From the NCBI RefSeq assembly GCF_037975245.1, contig NC_092580.1:27309501-27373500 (forward strand): 64,000 nucleotides of DNA, in the 5' to 3' direction. The notes beneath the pieces were generated by a model. That model worked only from the letters and a program-made list of their open reading frames with translations, searched no databases and was not told where the DNA came from. Origin of the DNA: Apostichopus japonicus (Eukaryota; Echinodermata; Holothuroidea; Aspidochirotida; Stichopodidae). How positions within the stretch are numbered: the first letter of the stretch is position 1; each line of letters starts with the position of its first letter. A program made the position numbers and the translations under genes. Below, piece after piece: positions 1 through 11,022 of the stretch.

Positions 1-3000
1 GTTGGCATATAGAAAGTCTCTCTGTGCAAACTGAATCTACAGGAAACGTTGACATGCTAAAAGGGTAACTAACGGGGGGGGGGGGTGGGTGGGATGGGGG
101 GGGGGTGAGGGATGTCACACGGATTTAGCTTCAGTTAGGCTCAGGTTGGATATCAGATACATAAGCGGACACCACGTTAAATGAATCATATTATTTCCAC
201 CACGTTACATGAATCATATTATTTCCACTGCTGAGGTTATGTACTGCTTTACTGATGCATGCATATGGACCGCTTGAAACGTTTTCGTTTGGTTTCACGC
301 GCTGCTGTGTTGGGAATAAATTATAGACAAGTTTGAAAACGACATAAGCTCGTAACTAGTCCCTTCTGATGCTTATAGCCTATATAGTCACCACCTGTCA
401 TGTTAAGTCAACGGACGAAGAGTTTCATTCAAAGTGTGTTGATTCATCGCGTTTCTGTTTGGGAGTGAATGACTTCAAATATATGTGAAGGAAATGTAGT
501 ACTTTTCATTTGTTGTCCAAACTATAATGGATTGTATCATGTTGTCAGGGGAACACGCGAGCCTAACGTATCCTCAACTTGGTTTTCACCTTTTCCTCGT
601 GATAATTCCGTGGTATATGAATACCATATGGAGATTAATTGCAAATCAAATATCTTTGAAAAGATGGTTGTCATCTCATTCTGTGGGTTCCTGTAGTTTT
701 GGGGTTATGCAGGAAAAACATGTTTCTTGTTAAGAATTGGTTTAAGCAGTTGGGTCATTAACTTTAATACACGCGAACGTGTTCTCCACGATAAACTGAG
801 AAAAAAGAGAAAGACTCGTTGAACGTTCTAAAACAAAATAACGTAAACACATGTAAGAAACAGAAACAAACTCATGGACAGAAATGATGACCGTACACGA
901 CAGGGGTTCCCTGACTGGGGTGCATGAACCCCCAGGGGGTGCGTGAGTCCATTCTAGGGGCTTCATGAGACGTTTCTGAAAATCAAAACTAGAGTACTTT
1001 TTGTTGAATTAAATCTGATACATCATATTATTTAGTAATGTACAAAAGTCGTATCTATCGACAAACTCTTTTCGCGTTCCATACGCACATGTTGCCATAT
1101 AGTCGTACCATACCGTGCATGTGATAAATAACTGAATTATAATTATATGTTCATCTCTTGTCTTTTTTTCATTGTAATTTTACACTATGAACTTGATCTT
1201 TTACGAAGCACTGTTATGCGTATTATAGTATAATAATGACTCAGATCGAGAATCGAAAAGTTGGGGGCTCGTGGACAACTCTGACATCCACAGGGGGGTT
1301 CGTGGGGGGGGGGGTAAGGGAAAACCCTGGGATACGAGAAACGACATATTAGGATAGTGCACGGTTAAAGGGGGAAAACTTATCATGCAGTACCGTTTTT
1401 CTTGGTTCGTTGTTATACACAAATACTTTGTATTTTCAAACTGTGTGGCGTTACTTTATATAACGTGTCTATAGACTTAATTCTTGTTCCTTGACGGGCT
1501 CTAATAAAGGAAACTTCTTTAGTAAGCCCTCCCAATTTCAGCACAAAACAGATACAAAAGTATAGTACTATTCAAAGACTTGCCAAACTATGTATAGCTG
1601 CATTACCACGCCCTGCTGAAATACGCCTGTGTCGTGTAAAAACCGATCGATAGTGCATGCGGTGGAGTGATCTCTCTGCTGTGATACTGGTCAGCTGTAT
1701 GTATGATGTGTGTATTGAAAAACGACAAGGGAATGTCTTTTTGGACAATCATACCAATACACACATAAAACAAATGTTATCGATGTTTCCTTGGTATCAT
1801 TCACCATGCCTTACCATGGGCGCACATCAGTCTTGGTCTCTTGGATAATGATGGGGACGCGTGTCTGTTCTCTGATACTATCTAAGCGGAGCGCGATCAT
1901 GGGTTCGCGCGTAGCGTACAGGAGATATTTTGGCAAATATACCTCCCAGATCGCCGGAAATAACACTTCCCAGACTCAATGATGCTCCCAAACCTCCTTA
2001 AATTTTAGATCTCATGGCTTCAAAATTTAGTTTGGGGAAATACATGGGCTTATTCAGGAAAAAAAAATCAGGGGAAAAATAATCCAAGTAGACTTTTGTA
2101 TACGATGGGTCTGGGGTCATCTCCCAGAAAACAATTATAGACTGCCGCAAATGCGATTTCCGTCCAATATTTAACAACTGTGGATAAATATAACAAAATG
2201 AGAACTGCTGCATGTCATTTGCACAATGCTGGATCAAACTGCGCCAAAGTTCAATACAGGGGAATTTGAAATGCAGCGTTTGGTCAAGACCAATTGGTGG
2301 GGACACGGTATATCATGTCCCCAACACTGGAAAAAAAAGTTGGTGGGGACGCGTCCCGCTGTCCCCACCAGGATCTGCGCCCATGTGCCTTACCGTATAG
2401 AAAATACAATTTTATTTCACTATACACACCGTAGTTTCACAATAGCTTGTTTCTCGGATAGACGGAACAGATTGCCTACTTAGGCCTACATTTTCCTTGA
2501 AAGACCATTATCTCTGATAGCTTATCAAAAGCGTTCACAGTAAAAACCAACGTAAGCCTAAATTAGTGAGGTTCAAAAGACTCGTAACTGACTTGCTATT
2601 GTCTGAAATCGCGTAGACACAGATATAAAATATTCACTACTTTGGAGGGTTCCCGTTACATGTTATAGCTTATGCCGCACTGATTTTATGTATTTTTTTT
2701 TCTTAGAATTATTCAAATTTGTTTGGCAAATTTGCAGCAAGTATATCTGAATAAAATCCATCAATCAAATAATTGACTTACGTATTGCTGTGTTCTCCGT
2801 TTGGTTTGGCTTGGTTTGGTTTGGTTTGGTTTGGAGTTACTTTTGTTACAGATTCTTACTTTGTTTGGCAAAGTTTCTGCTGACAAGTCCTTTTTTTAAA
2901 TATTTTATTTACCGCAAAAATGTTTCAAAAGATTTCCTTTTTCCCTAAGTATTCATGTTTACACTCGAGTGAACCCTACTTTCGCTTCAGGTTGCCATAA

Positions 3001-3296
3001 CGCATAGTTGCCATATCACGCACCATATTCTGTTTTTTTTTTTTTTTTTTTGCTACAACTATTGACGAGAAATCTACACCATGTTAAATGTATATAGTTA
3101 AATGTACGGTGTTGTAACACGAGCAAGGTGTATAACCAGGGGGTAGGAAGCTTCCAAAAAGTGGGGGGGGGCACAACACCAGAGGGGCACTTTCTCATTC
3201 CACAACCACCACTCGTTATGCTATAAACCTATACACACCGGTCATATCACTTAAATATATACGATGCATGTGTTAGCTGCTATCAATACTTTTATG
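1..3296. other. Non-coding stretch, probably P450 intron or upstream DNA
   Basis: No ORF here resembles a P450 exon or any other known protein. The stretch contains G-rich homopolymer runs near 77-110, the transposon core remnant at 1887-1977, a TGGTTTGGTT-type pentanucleotide run at about 2799-2834 and a 19-T run near 3033. Nothing else could be supported. Confidence 0.5.
1887..1977 (+). repeat. Remnant of hairpin-module transposon (core only)
   Basis: A diverged copy of the core module shared by the miniature elements at 38.3, 46.4, 47.5, 48.0 and 50.1 kb: ACTATCTAAGCGGAGCGC, then a hairpin, then CCTCCCAGATCGCCGGAAAT. The hairpin stem at 1891-1910 is GCGCGA/TCGCGC, whereas other copies have GCGCCA/TGGCGC. 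No terminal repeats are recognisable. Confidence 0.7.
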
Positions 3297-3665
3297 CAAG
3301 GGCGTAGGAACCGGGGGGCTGGGGGGCGCCAGCCCCCCCAGTGAAAAATGTGGAGGGGCGGAAGTATCATTCCGCCCCCCCCCCCCGCTTCGCAAGTCAG
3401 AAAACCCCTTTTTCATTTCCAAATGAGAAAAAAAATCTCATTTGGAGCACCAAATTGCATCTAAGGCCTGGTGAAAATACAAAATTAAGTTAACAAAATG
3501 GAGTGGGTGTTGAAGTGTGCTATATTGCACCAAATTGCATCTGAGGCTACCTGGAAATGCAAAAAATTCCAAAGGGGAAGGGGACACCCCCTCCCCTTAG
3601 ACCCCTCCTCCAGGCCGGCCATCAGTCTTCAGCCCCCCACTCAAAAGTACCTTCCTACGCCACTG
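3297..3665 (+). mobile_element. hAT-like miniature element, family A copy 1
   Basis: The ends are CAAGGGCGTAGGAACC and CCTTCCTACGCCACTG, forming a short imperfect terminal inverted repeat. It is flanked by 8-bp direct repeats cttttatg (3289-3296) and catttatg (3666-3673), 7 of 8 matching. The interior has G-rich and C-rich tracts and two copies of GCACCAAATTGCATCT. It has no coding capacity. The 8-bp duplication fits hAT-superfamily integration. Two further copies lie at 29582 and 59395. Confidence 0.85.
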
Positions 3666-3839
3666 CATTTATGTAGCGCTGCAACATTGATTTTTTGTTT
3701 ATCGAGATTGTATACTGTTAACCGTGCTACAAAAAAAGATATGGGATGCCATTTTAAAAATAGCATGTACAGACTAAAAATAAATAATTAAAATAAGATA
3801 TTAAAATTAACAAAGGCTTAAGAAATCTAAAAGTCAGTT

Positions 3840-3946
3840 CTTCATCAAAGGGGCACATTTTATTTGCCAGTAGGGCACATATGCTATGTTGGAAAAAAGC
3901 GTGGGGGGGGGGGCACGTGCCCCAAGCCCAGGCTCCTACGCCCTGT
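3840..3946 (+). mobile_element. Partial miniature element, right end only
   Basis: The segment ending GGGGGGGCACGTGCCCCAAGCCCAGG...TCCTACGCCCTG resembles the right end of the element at 47074-47720, which also reads GGGGGGCACGTGCCCC before its terminus. No matching left end was found. Confidence 0.45.
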
Positions 3947-3959
3947 GTATAACTATATG

Positions 3960-5600
3960 CTCTGTTTCGAGAAAAAGATAAGGATTTGTACGATACATTC
4001 CGTACAAATCAAGTAGGTGGACAATCGAATATTTTTCACTGCCATCAAAGAGAAAGGCAAAACTGGTTCACGATATCCGGCTAAGTAAGTTCTTTTAAGT
4101 ACTCCATATGTACTTTGGAACATGACAGAGTGGGCCCTGAAGAAAAACTCATTGATTGATGGATTTCGTTCATTCCTTTGCAATCATAAATATAGTATTT
4201 CATATGAAGTATCAGAAAGTTGTAGGGATGTCCCCTACCGTTGTTATAACCAAAACAGATGTCCAGCTTTGAAAAAAAAAAACTGCTTCTTAAGAAACAT
4301 ATTTTCAACATCTAAAATAAAAGAGGCAGTTATGGGACATTTCCAAAATAGGTGCTCAATATTCTCAGTTTCAATTTTACAAAAGGTACAAAGATCTGAA
4401 TCACTTTTACCCATCAATGAAAGAAGCCTATTCGTGGCAACTATTCTATGAATAAATTTGAACTGGAAAAATTGGATTTAAGCTTCAGAGACAGTGTGAT
4501 ACGGCATAGGAAAGAAGCGATGCCAATCTTTGTAGGTTAATTTGGTGAAGGTCGCATTCCACTTTTCAATGGCGGTTGGTATGTCTGAGAGACGACGCAA
4601 ATGGGGCTTATAAACTAGTTGGGAGACTGATGAGGCTTTTAGAACTTCATTGAATAGAATTATGTTGTCATTATCAATATTATTTCTAACGCAATCAGCC
4701 CCTCTCCAACTTTTCGGGATACTATCAATTAAACCCCAATATAGGGTGAAATGAAAACGCATAATATGGAATTTGAGCTTGAAACAATAAAACGGGAGAG
4801 GTCTCCCGTCATTATCAAACAGATCCCCAACATAATATACATTTTTCAAGAGTAAATTATTATACAAAATAATATCATTGTTAATACGTATGTGGGAATT
4901 GTTCCAGATGATTTGATTTCTAAAGTTCCTATTCGGGTTCATAAAAGAAATTTCACACCACGCACTAACGATTTGGTAAATGAAAGGATTTGAAATATTA
5001 ATGATGTCATTCTTTGAGCAATTAGAGTAGAAAATAAGTTCTTTTCCGTAAGATCTTAAGTAAATGTCGAAAAAAACTTTCCACAACCCATATAGGTCGC
5101 TGTTGTACCGCTTAATCCAGGTGCATTTAAGACTGTTTATCAAACTAGAAATATTAGTTACCTTTAGCCCTCCCTCACCGACAGAATTAATCATGACTGA
5201 GCGTTTCACGTTATCAGGATTTCCCGCCCATATAAAATCAAAAATGATACTTTGTATCTCCTTAGTAGAGTGGGAAGGTGGATTTGGAAGGACCTGAAAG
5301 AGAAAAACAAGCTGCGACAAAGCAAATGTTTTGACAACAAAACATTACGACCGATCGGGGTCAAATCCCTACATTTCCAAACACTTTTTAAGACGAGAAA
5401 GCTTAGGAACATAATTCAAACGGAAGAGATCATTTCCATTGTCAGTAAAGAAAATGCCTAATAACTTTACGGGCCCAAGAGTGAATCTGATGTTAAACTC
5501 CTGAAGCCACAATATAAGCTGGAAGAGAGTAAAGGAATCGAACACGCACAAACGTGAATCGGGCCAGTGCAACCTCTGCCTAGAAGAAAAGCTGGCAATC
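3960..5600 (-). pseudogene. Decayed non-LTR retrotransposon (L1/Tx1-like), C-terminal part of RT ORF
   Basis: Minus-strand frames give, in the expected order, the region after the reverse transcriptase of L1/Tx1-type LINEs: KLLGIFF...KLSRLKKCLEM (5369-5600), RDLTPIGRNVLLSK (near 5350), IIFDFIWAGNPDNVKR and EGGLKVTNISSLINSLKCTW (4478-5320), then a Cys-rich segment FKFIHRIVATNRLLS...LCTFCK...HLFWKC (4310-4470), and the terminal KYYIYDCK segment (4081-4260). The pieces sit in different frames with at least one stop between them, so it is a dead, 5'-truncated copy. It lies antisense to the P450 gene, probably within an intron. Confidence 0.85.
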
Positions 5601-5779
5601 TTACGTACCAAGGACAGTATAAAAATAATAATAAAAAAATAATAATTAAAACTTCATCTAAAATATATGCATGCAGTACCTTTAACCATGTAAATGGAGA
5701 TAGGTTGTTGACCATGTTTTACGCTTGTTTCTGTACGGTTACTGTTCAACATTAACAAATGTTTGTTTTGTGCTTGCAG

Positions 5780-6104
5780 GTTTATGAGGAAGTCATTTCA
5801 GTCATTGGAGATTCTCGTCTACCAACCTTTGAGGATATGAAACAAATGCCTTACACACATGCGTTCCTCCAGGAAGCCCTGAGGTTCCGATCGGCAGTAC
5901 CGTTTGGTACCCGTGAAGCTGCCCGGGATGTCATCGTCGGTGGGTACACCATACCCAAAGGATCAAACATACTGGTGAACTACTGGGCAGTGGAAAGAGA
6001 CCCAGATGTCTGGAACAAACCAGAGGAATTTCGACCCGAGAGATTTTTAGGAGCTGATAAAAAGACGCCAGTCGACCTGCCACATCACATTCCACTGGGT
6101 GTTG
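5780..6104 (+). CDS. P450 penultimate exon (K-helix and PERF region)
   Basis: The exon opens in phase 0 after TTGCAG with VYEEV and ends in phase 1 at GTTG before GTAAGG. It carries the ExxR salt-bridge pair and PERF, which together lock the heme pocket. There is no stop and no frameshift within the 325 bp. Confidence 0.93.
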
Positions 6105-6854
6105 GTAAGGATGCGTCCCTATTACACTGAAAGATCTTTGTAGTTGCCAAGCAACAGTGAACGGAAACTGAATGTAAGGTGGATGCACAGATAGCCAGTA
6201 GTTAGCCTGAGCTTGAAATTCATGACTGCAACGATTCCAACTCTCATTATATGCAAAGTACGGTATAGACGTTTATCTTGTTTGTTTAGGCTTTCTTAAA
6301 TTGCTTTTATGAATAATTTAAGTCATTCGTATATTTTCAGCCAGTTGGGACAATCTCCTAATGCTAATACCTCTTTAAACTGTCCTCCAATATCATGCTT
6401 CAAATCATTGGTATTGACAGTTCAAACAGTTCCTAACCTTGAGTTGTTAGAAACATGATATTCATATTGCTCGTACTGACAATAGGGGTACTCTGAAGCC
6501 GGACATGACACTACAGTAGGCTATAGATAAAATAGTCCCAACTGGGTGATATTTTCCACGCTAATTCTCTCCCAAATTTTATCACCGTAATCATGATTTT
6601 TATTTATTTTTTCTTCATATTTTTGTCTTCATATTAACAGATTAATATTAACATATCTTTCCTTCCCCCCACCAGGTCACCGTAATTGTCTCGGTCAAAC
6701 CTTGGCGTTGATGGAGATGTTCCTCTTCAGTACAAATCTGCTCCAGAAGTTCCGTTTGGAGTTTTCTCCCTCAGACCCTAAACCACCCTTAAGAGGCGTG
6801 TCTGGAGCTACGGTGGTCGTGGAAAACTTCAAGCTTTGTGCGAAGAAACGTTGA
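5780..6854 (+). CDS. Cytochrome P450 (CYP2-clan-like), 3' part of gene, last two exons
   Basis: Two plus-strand exons, 5780-6104 and 6676-6854, join in phase into about 168 residues that form the C-terminal third of a heme-thiolate monooxygenase. Seen in order: the K-helix ExxR (EALR), the meander motif FRPERF, and the cysteine loop PLGVGHRNCLG with the axial heme-ligand Cys. The stop is TGA at 6852-6854. The acceptor at 5778-5779 follows a pyrimidine-rich tract, and the 571-bp intron has GT/AG ends. In this family the protein is normally an ER-anchored enzyme oxidising small hydrophobic substrates with electrons from P450 reductase. The membrane anchor, I-helix and earlier exons are not seen in the window and must lie to its left, or have been lost. 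The usual Phe of the F-G-x-G-x-R-x-C motif is Leu here. The subfamily cannot be assigned with confidence; the exon pattern and motifs fit clan 2. Confidence 0.93.
6105..6675 (+). other. P450 last intron
   Basis: A 571-bp intron from GTAAGG to a T/C-rich acceptor ending CCACCAG. It interrupts the codon for the Gly just before the His-Arg-Asn-Cys heme loop (phase 1). No other feature was seen inside. Confidence 0.9.
6676..6854 (+). CDS. P450 terminal exon (heme-binding cysteine loop)
   Basis: The exon starts after CCACCAG. Its first two bases complete the Gly codon split by the intron. It encodes GHRNCLGQTLA followed by the L-helix and a C-terminus ending in KLCAKKR before TGA. No clear AATAAA signal is visible in the few hundred bases after the stop. 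Confidence 0.92.
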
Positions 6855-7098
6855 CCTAGTATCCGCGTATCAATGCTACAAAATATGGATCTATGAGTTT
6901 GTTAATATACATTTTATGTTAATCAAAGGCCGTTACAAGCTTCGGTGGAGGAGGACTCGAGAAACCTATGTTTTAAGACTTGAAGAGTTTAAAGATCTAA
7001 CTGAACTATATAGTATAACACTGAACGATATGAACTACTATCATGTAACTATATAGGCATCGTACTATAGTTCTGTATCTATACAGGCAATTTTAAAT

Positions 7099-7500
7099 AC
7101 TCAAACAAGTAGCCTACATAGTTATGCAATACACTGGACGACCGTACAGTTATAGCTTATCAACTACTCAAACAAGTAGCCTACATAGTTATGCAATACA
7201 CTGGATGACCGTACAGTTATAGCTTATCAACTACTCAAACAAGTAGCCTACATAGTTATGCAATACACTGGACGACCGTACAGTTATAGCTTATCAACTA
7301 CTCAAACAAGTAGCCTACATAGTTATGCAATACACTGGATGACCGTACAGTTATAGCTTATCAACTACTCAAACAAGTAGCCTACATAGTTATGCAATAC
7401 ACTGGATGACCGTACAGTTATAGCTTATCAACTACTCAAACAAGTAGCCTACATAGTTATGCAATACACTGGATGACCGTACAGTTATAGCTTATCAACT
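7099..7500. repeat. Minisatellite, six copies of a 67-bp unit
   Basis: Units start at 7099, 7166, 7233, 7300, 7367 and 7434 with ACTCAAACAAGTAGCCTAC. They are almost identical; the only variation noticed is C or T in GGA(C/T)GACCG. Diverged, shorter versions of the TATAGTTATGC text continue to about 7730, suggesting the array grew from older low-complexity sequence. It lies just downstream of the P450 stop, possibly in its 3' UTR. Confidence 0.95.
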
Positions 7501-7730
7501 ATATAGACAACTATAGTTATGTATCTATACAGTTATTGTTGTTATGCAGCTATACAGGCCATTTAGTTAACTATAGTGACACAACTACACAGATAATCAT
7601 ATAATTATGCAAATATACAGGTAGCTATATAGTTATAGGCAACTAGATAGCTCATCAACTATATAGACAACTATAGTCATGTATCTATACAGTAATATTT
7701 ATAGTTATGCAACTAACTATAGGCAGCAAT

Positions 7731-8150
7731 TGGTATACTTTTAATAGTCATACGCAGCTACTTTAGTACTTCACATTTGACTTGATGGAAAATTGCCTTA
7801 GTTTGCTCATTTGTGACCTTATTTGAGTATAACTGATCCAGGATTTTAATTAGGAGGGCGTGGTGGACCTTAGGTCTTTGAAACGGAATCTCCTGTAGTG
7901 AGTAGGGGTGCCGTCCCTAGATATGAATTAAGTCTACACACAAGGTTGTGCTATCAACTATATATACGTTGACCACACACATGCGTTGGTGGAAACATTG
8001 TTGAGAAAATCCGTTAAAGACATCAAGGTGCCTTGTTCTAGTTTGAAATATTACATAAAAGTAACTTTTAATTCAGATCAACAAAGTATTAAGATTTTGA
8101 AGGAGCTTATTATTAGCTTATTAAATGTATATAAGACACAAATTAACTTA
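7731..8150. other. Intergenic, no gene seen
   Basis: AT-rich sequence after the minisatellite. No conserved protein, RNA or clear repeat was recognised. Confidence 0.4.
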
Positions 8151-8395
8151 GGGAGTGTTAGCTCAGTGGTTAAAGACGGTGCCTTCCAATCACAAGGTCC
8201 CCGGTTCGAGTCACTCCCAGATTAATGTATGTTGTCCAGTTACAGAGTTGTTGACAATTGACAATTCATAATCATGGACGTTAAATATGAAACTAAAGAG
8301 ACTGACTTCGGTCAGCTTGCGGCTTTGATAAGCCCACGAGGCTTCTTCGCGAGTTCCTGCTTGCAGGAGGATCTAATATACATACATACATATAC
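8151..8395 (+). mobile_element. tRNA-derived SINE, family 1 copy 1
   Basis: The head GGGAGTGTTAGCTCAGTGGTTAA contains a pol III A box (TTAGCTCAGTGG). GGTTCGAGTC at about 8200-8210 is the B box. A body of about 160 bp follows, then a tail of CATA/TACA repeats. The body is shared with the copy at 21014. The element is non-autonomous and depends on LINE machinery. Confidence 0.85.
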
Positions 8396-8922
8396 AACTC
8401 AGAAAGAATCCAATGGCTCCACTAAAATGTATTACTCTTCATAATATGTGAAATAATCAAATTAAATCAGGCAATGTAAACACTTTGTGTATCACTACTT
8501 ATTATTTACCCTCCCAGCAGTTAACTTGCCTTTAAATACATTTAATATGCAGCACAAGAGTAATTTGCAAGCTACTAACCCTGGCTGAAGTAAATACTGC
8601 AGATGGAGGGCAGTATAAATCTAAACAGAGTCAGTACATGGTTTGAAGACTGGGAATCGTGTGACGTAACACCGCAACAATGAAAGAAAGACAGAAAGAC
8701 ATTGCTTGTTGTTGGTAATTTATTTTGCATGCTCACTCTAACAACAAAGAGCTTGAATTTAAAATGTTAACCGGGTGAGATCCATTTGATACCTCCACTA
8801 AAATAATCTGGTTCTTGTACTCATTATACAAAAAACCACATGCAAAATATGAAAGCCAGTAACGTTTCATATCTGGAGATATGGTGTTTAAATGGATTTT
8901 TTGACCCATGGTGACCTTAGAT

Positions 8923-9300
8923 CAGGGTTGTCCAACCTTTGCAGAGGAGGGCCACATGGAATGATTATGATGAAGGAGGGGGCCGCATGAACCCTACGCT
9001 CGATTTTTTGCCCGAAGCCCAAGGCCAAAAAATATGAGCATTGCGCGCGTAGCGCACTGATTTATTTTCCTTCCTGATAAAACAGATGAATAAAGTCTAG
9101 CCGCCCCCCCCCCGTCCGCTGAGAGTGTCACACAAACTGACCTGTATGCATTTTTTTTTACCCAGAAGGTTTGATTGATTGCTGATATAGCTTCAAACTG
9201 TTATCAATAAATCTGGACACCAGAATTTCGCACCGTAGAGCATCTCTGGCGGGCCGGACGCAACCCCGCGGCGGGCCGGACTGTGGCCCGCGGGAAAGCA
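8923..9300 (+). mobile_element. hAT-type non-autonomous element, right end missing
   Basis: It opens with CAGGGTTGTCCAACCTTTGC, the form of left end seen in many animal hAT elements. The interior has GGGCCGCATG and GGCGGGCCGGACTGTGGCCCGC tracts typical of this group. The expected closing inverse of CAGGGTTGTCC is absent, so the right end is probably deleted. Confidence 0.7.
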
Positions 9301-9524
9301 AATCCTATGAGGAACGAATTAAGGCATTAAAATTGATGACAATAGAGCAACCCCATATGTGCCCCGGACCTTATGTTTTATGTTATATGATATCTATATA
9401 ATATCTATCCTTCCTTATGATATATGTTATAAAACATGAGGAAGGATAGATAATCAAAATGGATAACTTCGTTGAAATTATGAGTGATATTAAACCAAAA
9501 TAAAACAAAACTATTTGCAAACTG

Positions 9525-9660
9525 ATTAATATCCACTAAAGAGCCTGTGTAAGAGAATGTGTAAAAGTAAGTTGGCCTGACATTTCCATCCTAGCAGGGA
9601 CTTCTTCAGAGGCTGAATGACAAGTGATATTGAACCAGACGGAATTCTAATATTGACCCA
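9525..9660 (-). mobile_element. Retroelement fragment with hammerhead-ribozyme-like core, copy 1
   Basis: Read on the minus strand it contains GCCTCTGAAGAAGTCC, a TGCTAGGA turn, then GGAAATGTCAGGCC, followed by a tail shared with 18340-18470 in plus orientation (CAACTTACTTTT, ACACAGGCT, TAGTGGATA). CTGAAGA fits the hammerhead CUGANGA box, GAAA the second box, and GCCT/AGGC can form stem I. Such ribozymes are known from Penelope-like retroelements. Whether this copy is active is not claimed. Confidence 0.5.
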
Positions 9661-10834
9661 CCAACAGTACGATTAAAAAATAAGAAGGAACTCATATTTC
9701 CATAGTTTGGAAAACAAAGAATAGACTACCAGAGAATGTAGTAACAGAAAATGTTTTACAAGTGGATCGTTAAGTATTTGAAAATCATTTCAAAATAATG
9801 TCTCACCTAATGGTCTAGAACAAACATTTGCATACAAGGTTCTTGGTTCAATCCACCAGACTTCTGTTTTTCCTTTTTAATTCCTCCCGTAAAATATGTG
9901 CACAAACAACATACATCAAAATATTAGAACTGTCATCGTAATTACAAGGTGTTCAGACTTTGACCTCTGCTGACCACTACAGACAATACTAGGGATCTTG
10001 AAATCAAAAAGTGGATCACCATACCATGTCTTAAGTACCTTCAATCCTAACTTTTGGATATTATTATGTTCACAGGCTTTTCAGACATTGATCTCAAATG
10101 ACTTTCATAGAAAAGAAAATAAGTATTTGAAATCTCTAAAGGATAAATCCCTACAATTAAGTCTAACTGTGATAATAAAGTGAAGCTCTGCCTGACACAA
10201 CTAGCTATCAGTTTGAATCTTCAGAAATAGGCCTCATGCATATTCATACATATCATTCATATTCATACATATCATGTACATTCATACATATTTAAATACA
10301 CTTCTAACTACTATACCTTACTATAAGGCTTGCAAATATCCATCCAGGAAATGTTCCTGTTTGTGAAGGATTCACGAGAAGGAAATTCTCTTGTTCATAG
10401 AAATGAATCCTCCTTCAAGCAGACCCACCCTATAACTTTACGAATAATAAAGAGTCTTCATGTAAATTTCAGGGTTATGCCTCATGCATATTCATAGATA
10501 AATGTCCAGCCATACAACCAGTTGAGCAGTTCTGTAATCTATGATCAACCAATTATCCACATTGCAAAAGGAAATGCATTCATTTCTTCATAGACACGAC
10601 TTTTCCTTTCTCATGAATTTCATCCATCTTCTTTGAAGCTGTGATTTGATTGGACACAGTAGATGAGGTGTTACGCCTCTGGTATGGACTCTTCACTCTG
10701 TTCTTAAGCAGGGGACGAAACATCCCGACCACTCGCAGGGGGCTTCCTCGTGTATCTTCATACATCCAGTACTACCCAACAAGCCAGGGATACTAGACAG
10801 TCTCTCGATAATAAACAGTTCCAGCACCTACAAA

Positions 10835-11022
10835 CTATTCGTCCATCTCCAAATCTTTGCTCGCCGCCGCAGTCGGCAGGTTCTCAGGTGTTATTTGAAG
10901 AGAACTGACCCCCGTGGGGTCAAAGGTCCATTTCGGGTACATCCTCTTGTATAAGTTCATCAAAATAGTGTCCTGGGATTTCAGATTCCCATCAAAAATA
11001 CATTTCATGTGCCCGTGAGTTC
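10835..11022 (-). CDS. TSR1: TSR1 exon 20 (stop codon)
   Basis: Encodes [36 protein letters not shown], and a variable acidic tail ending KDLEMDE before TAG at 10835-10837. The tail beyond FDP is specific to this lineage. Confidence 0.97.

Noticed and set aside
1998-2306. 102-codon minus-strand frame
   Set aside because: No conserved motif, splice context or neighbour support; expected by chance in this length.
7099-7500. CRISPR-like array
   Set aside because: Direct repeats are contiguous with no unique spacers, and this is eukaryotic DNA; it is a minisatellite.
10580-10765. Minus-strand 61-residue frame after the TSR1 stop
   Set aside because: Lies in the probable 3' UTR or just past it; no family resemblance and no initiation context.
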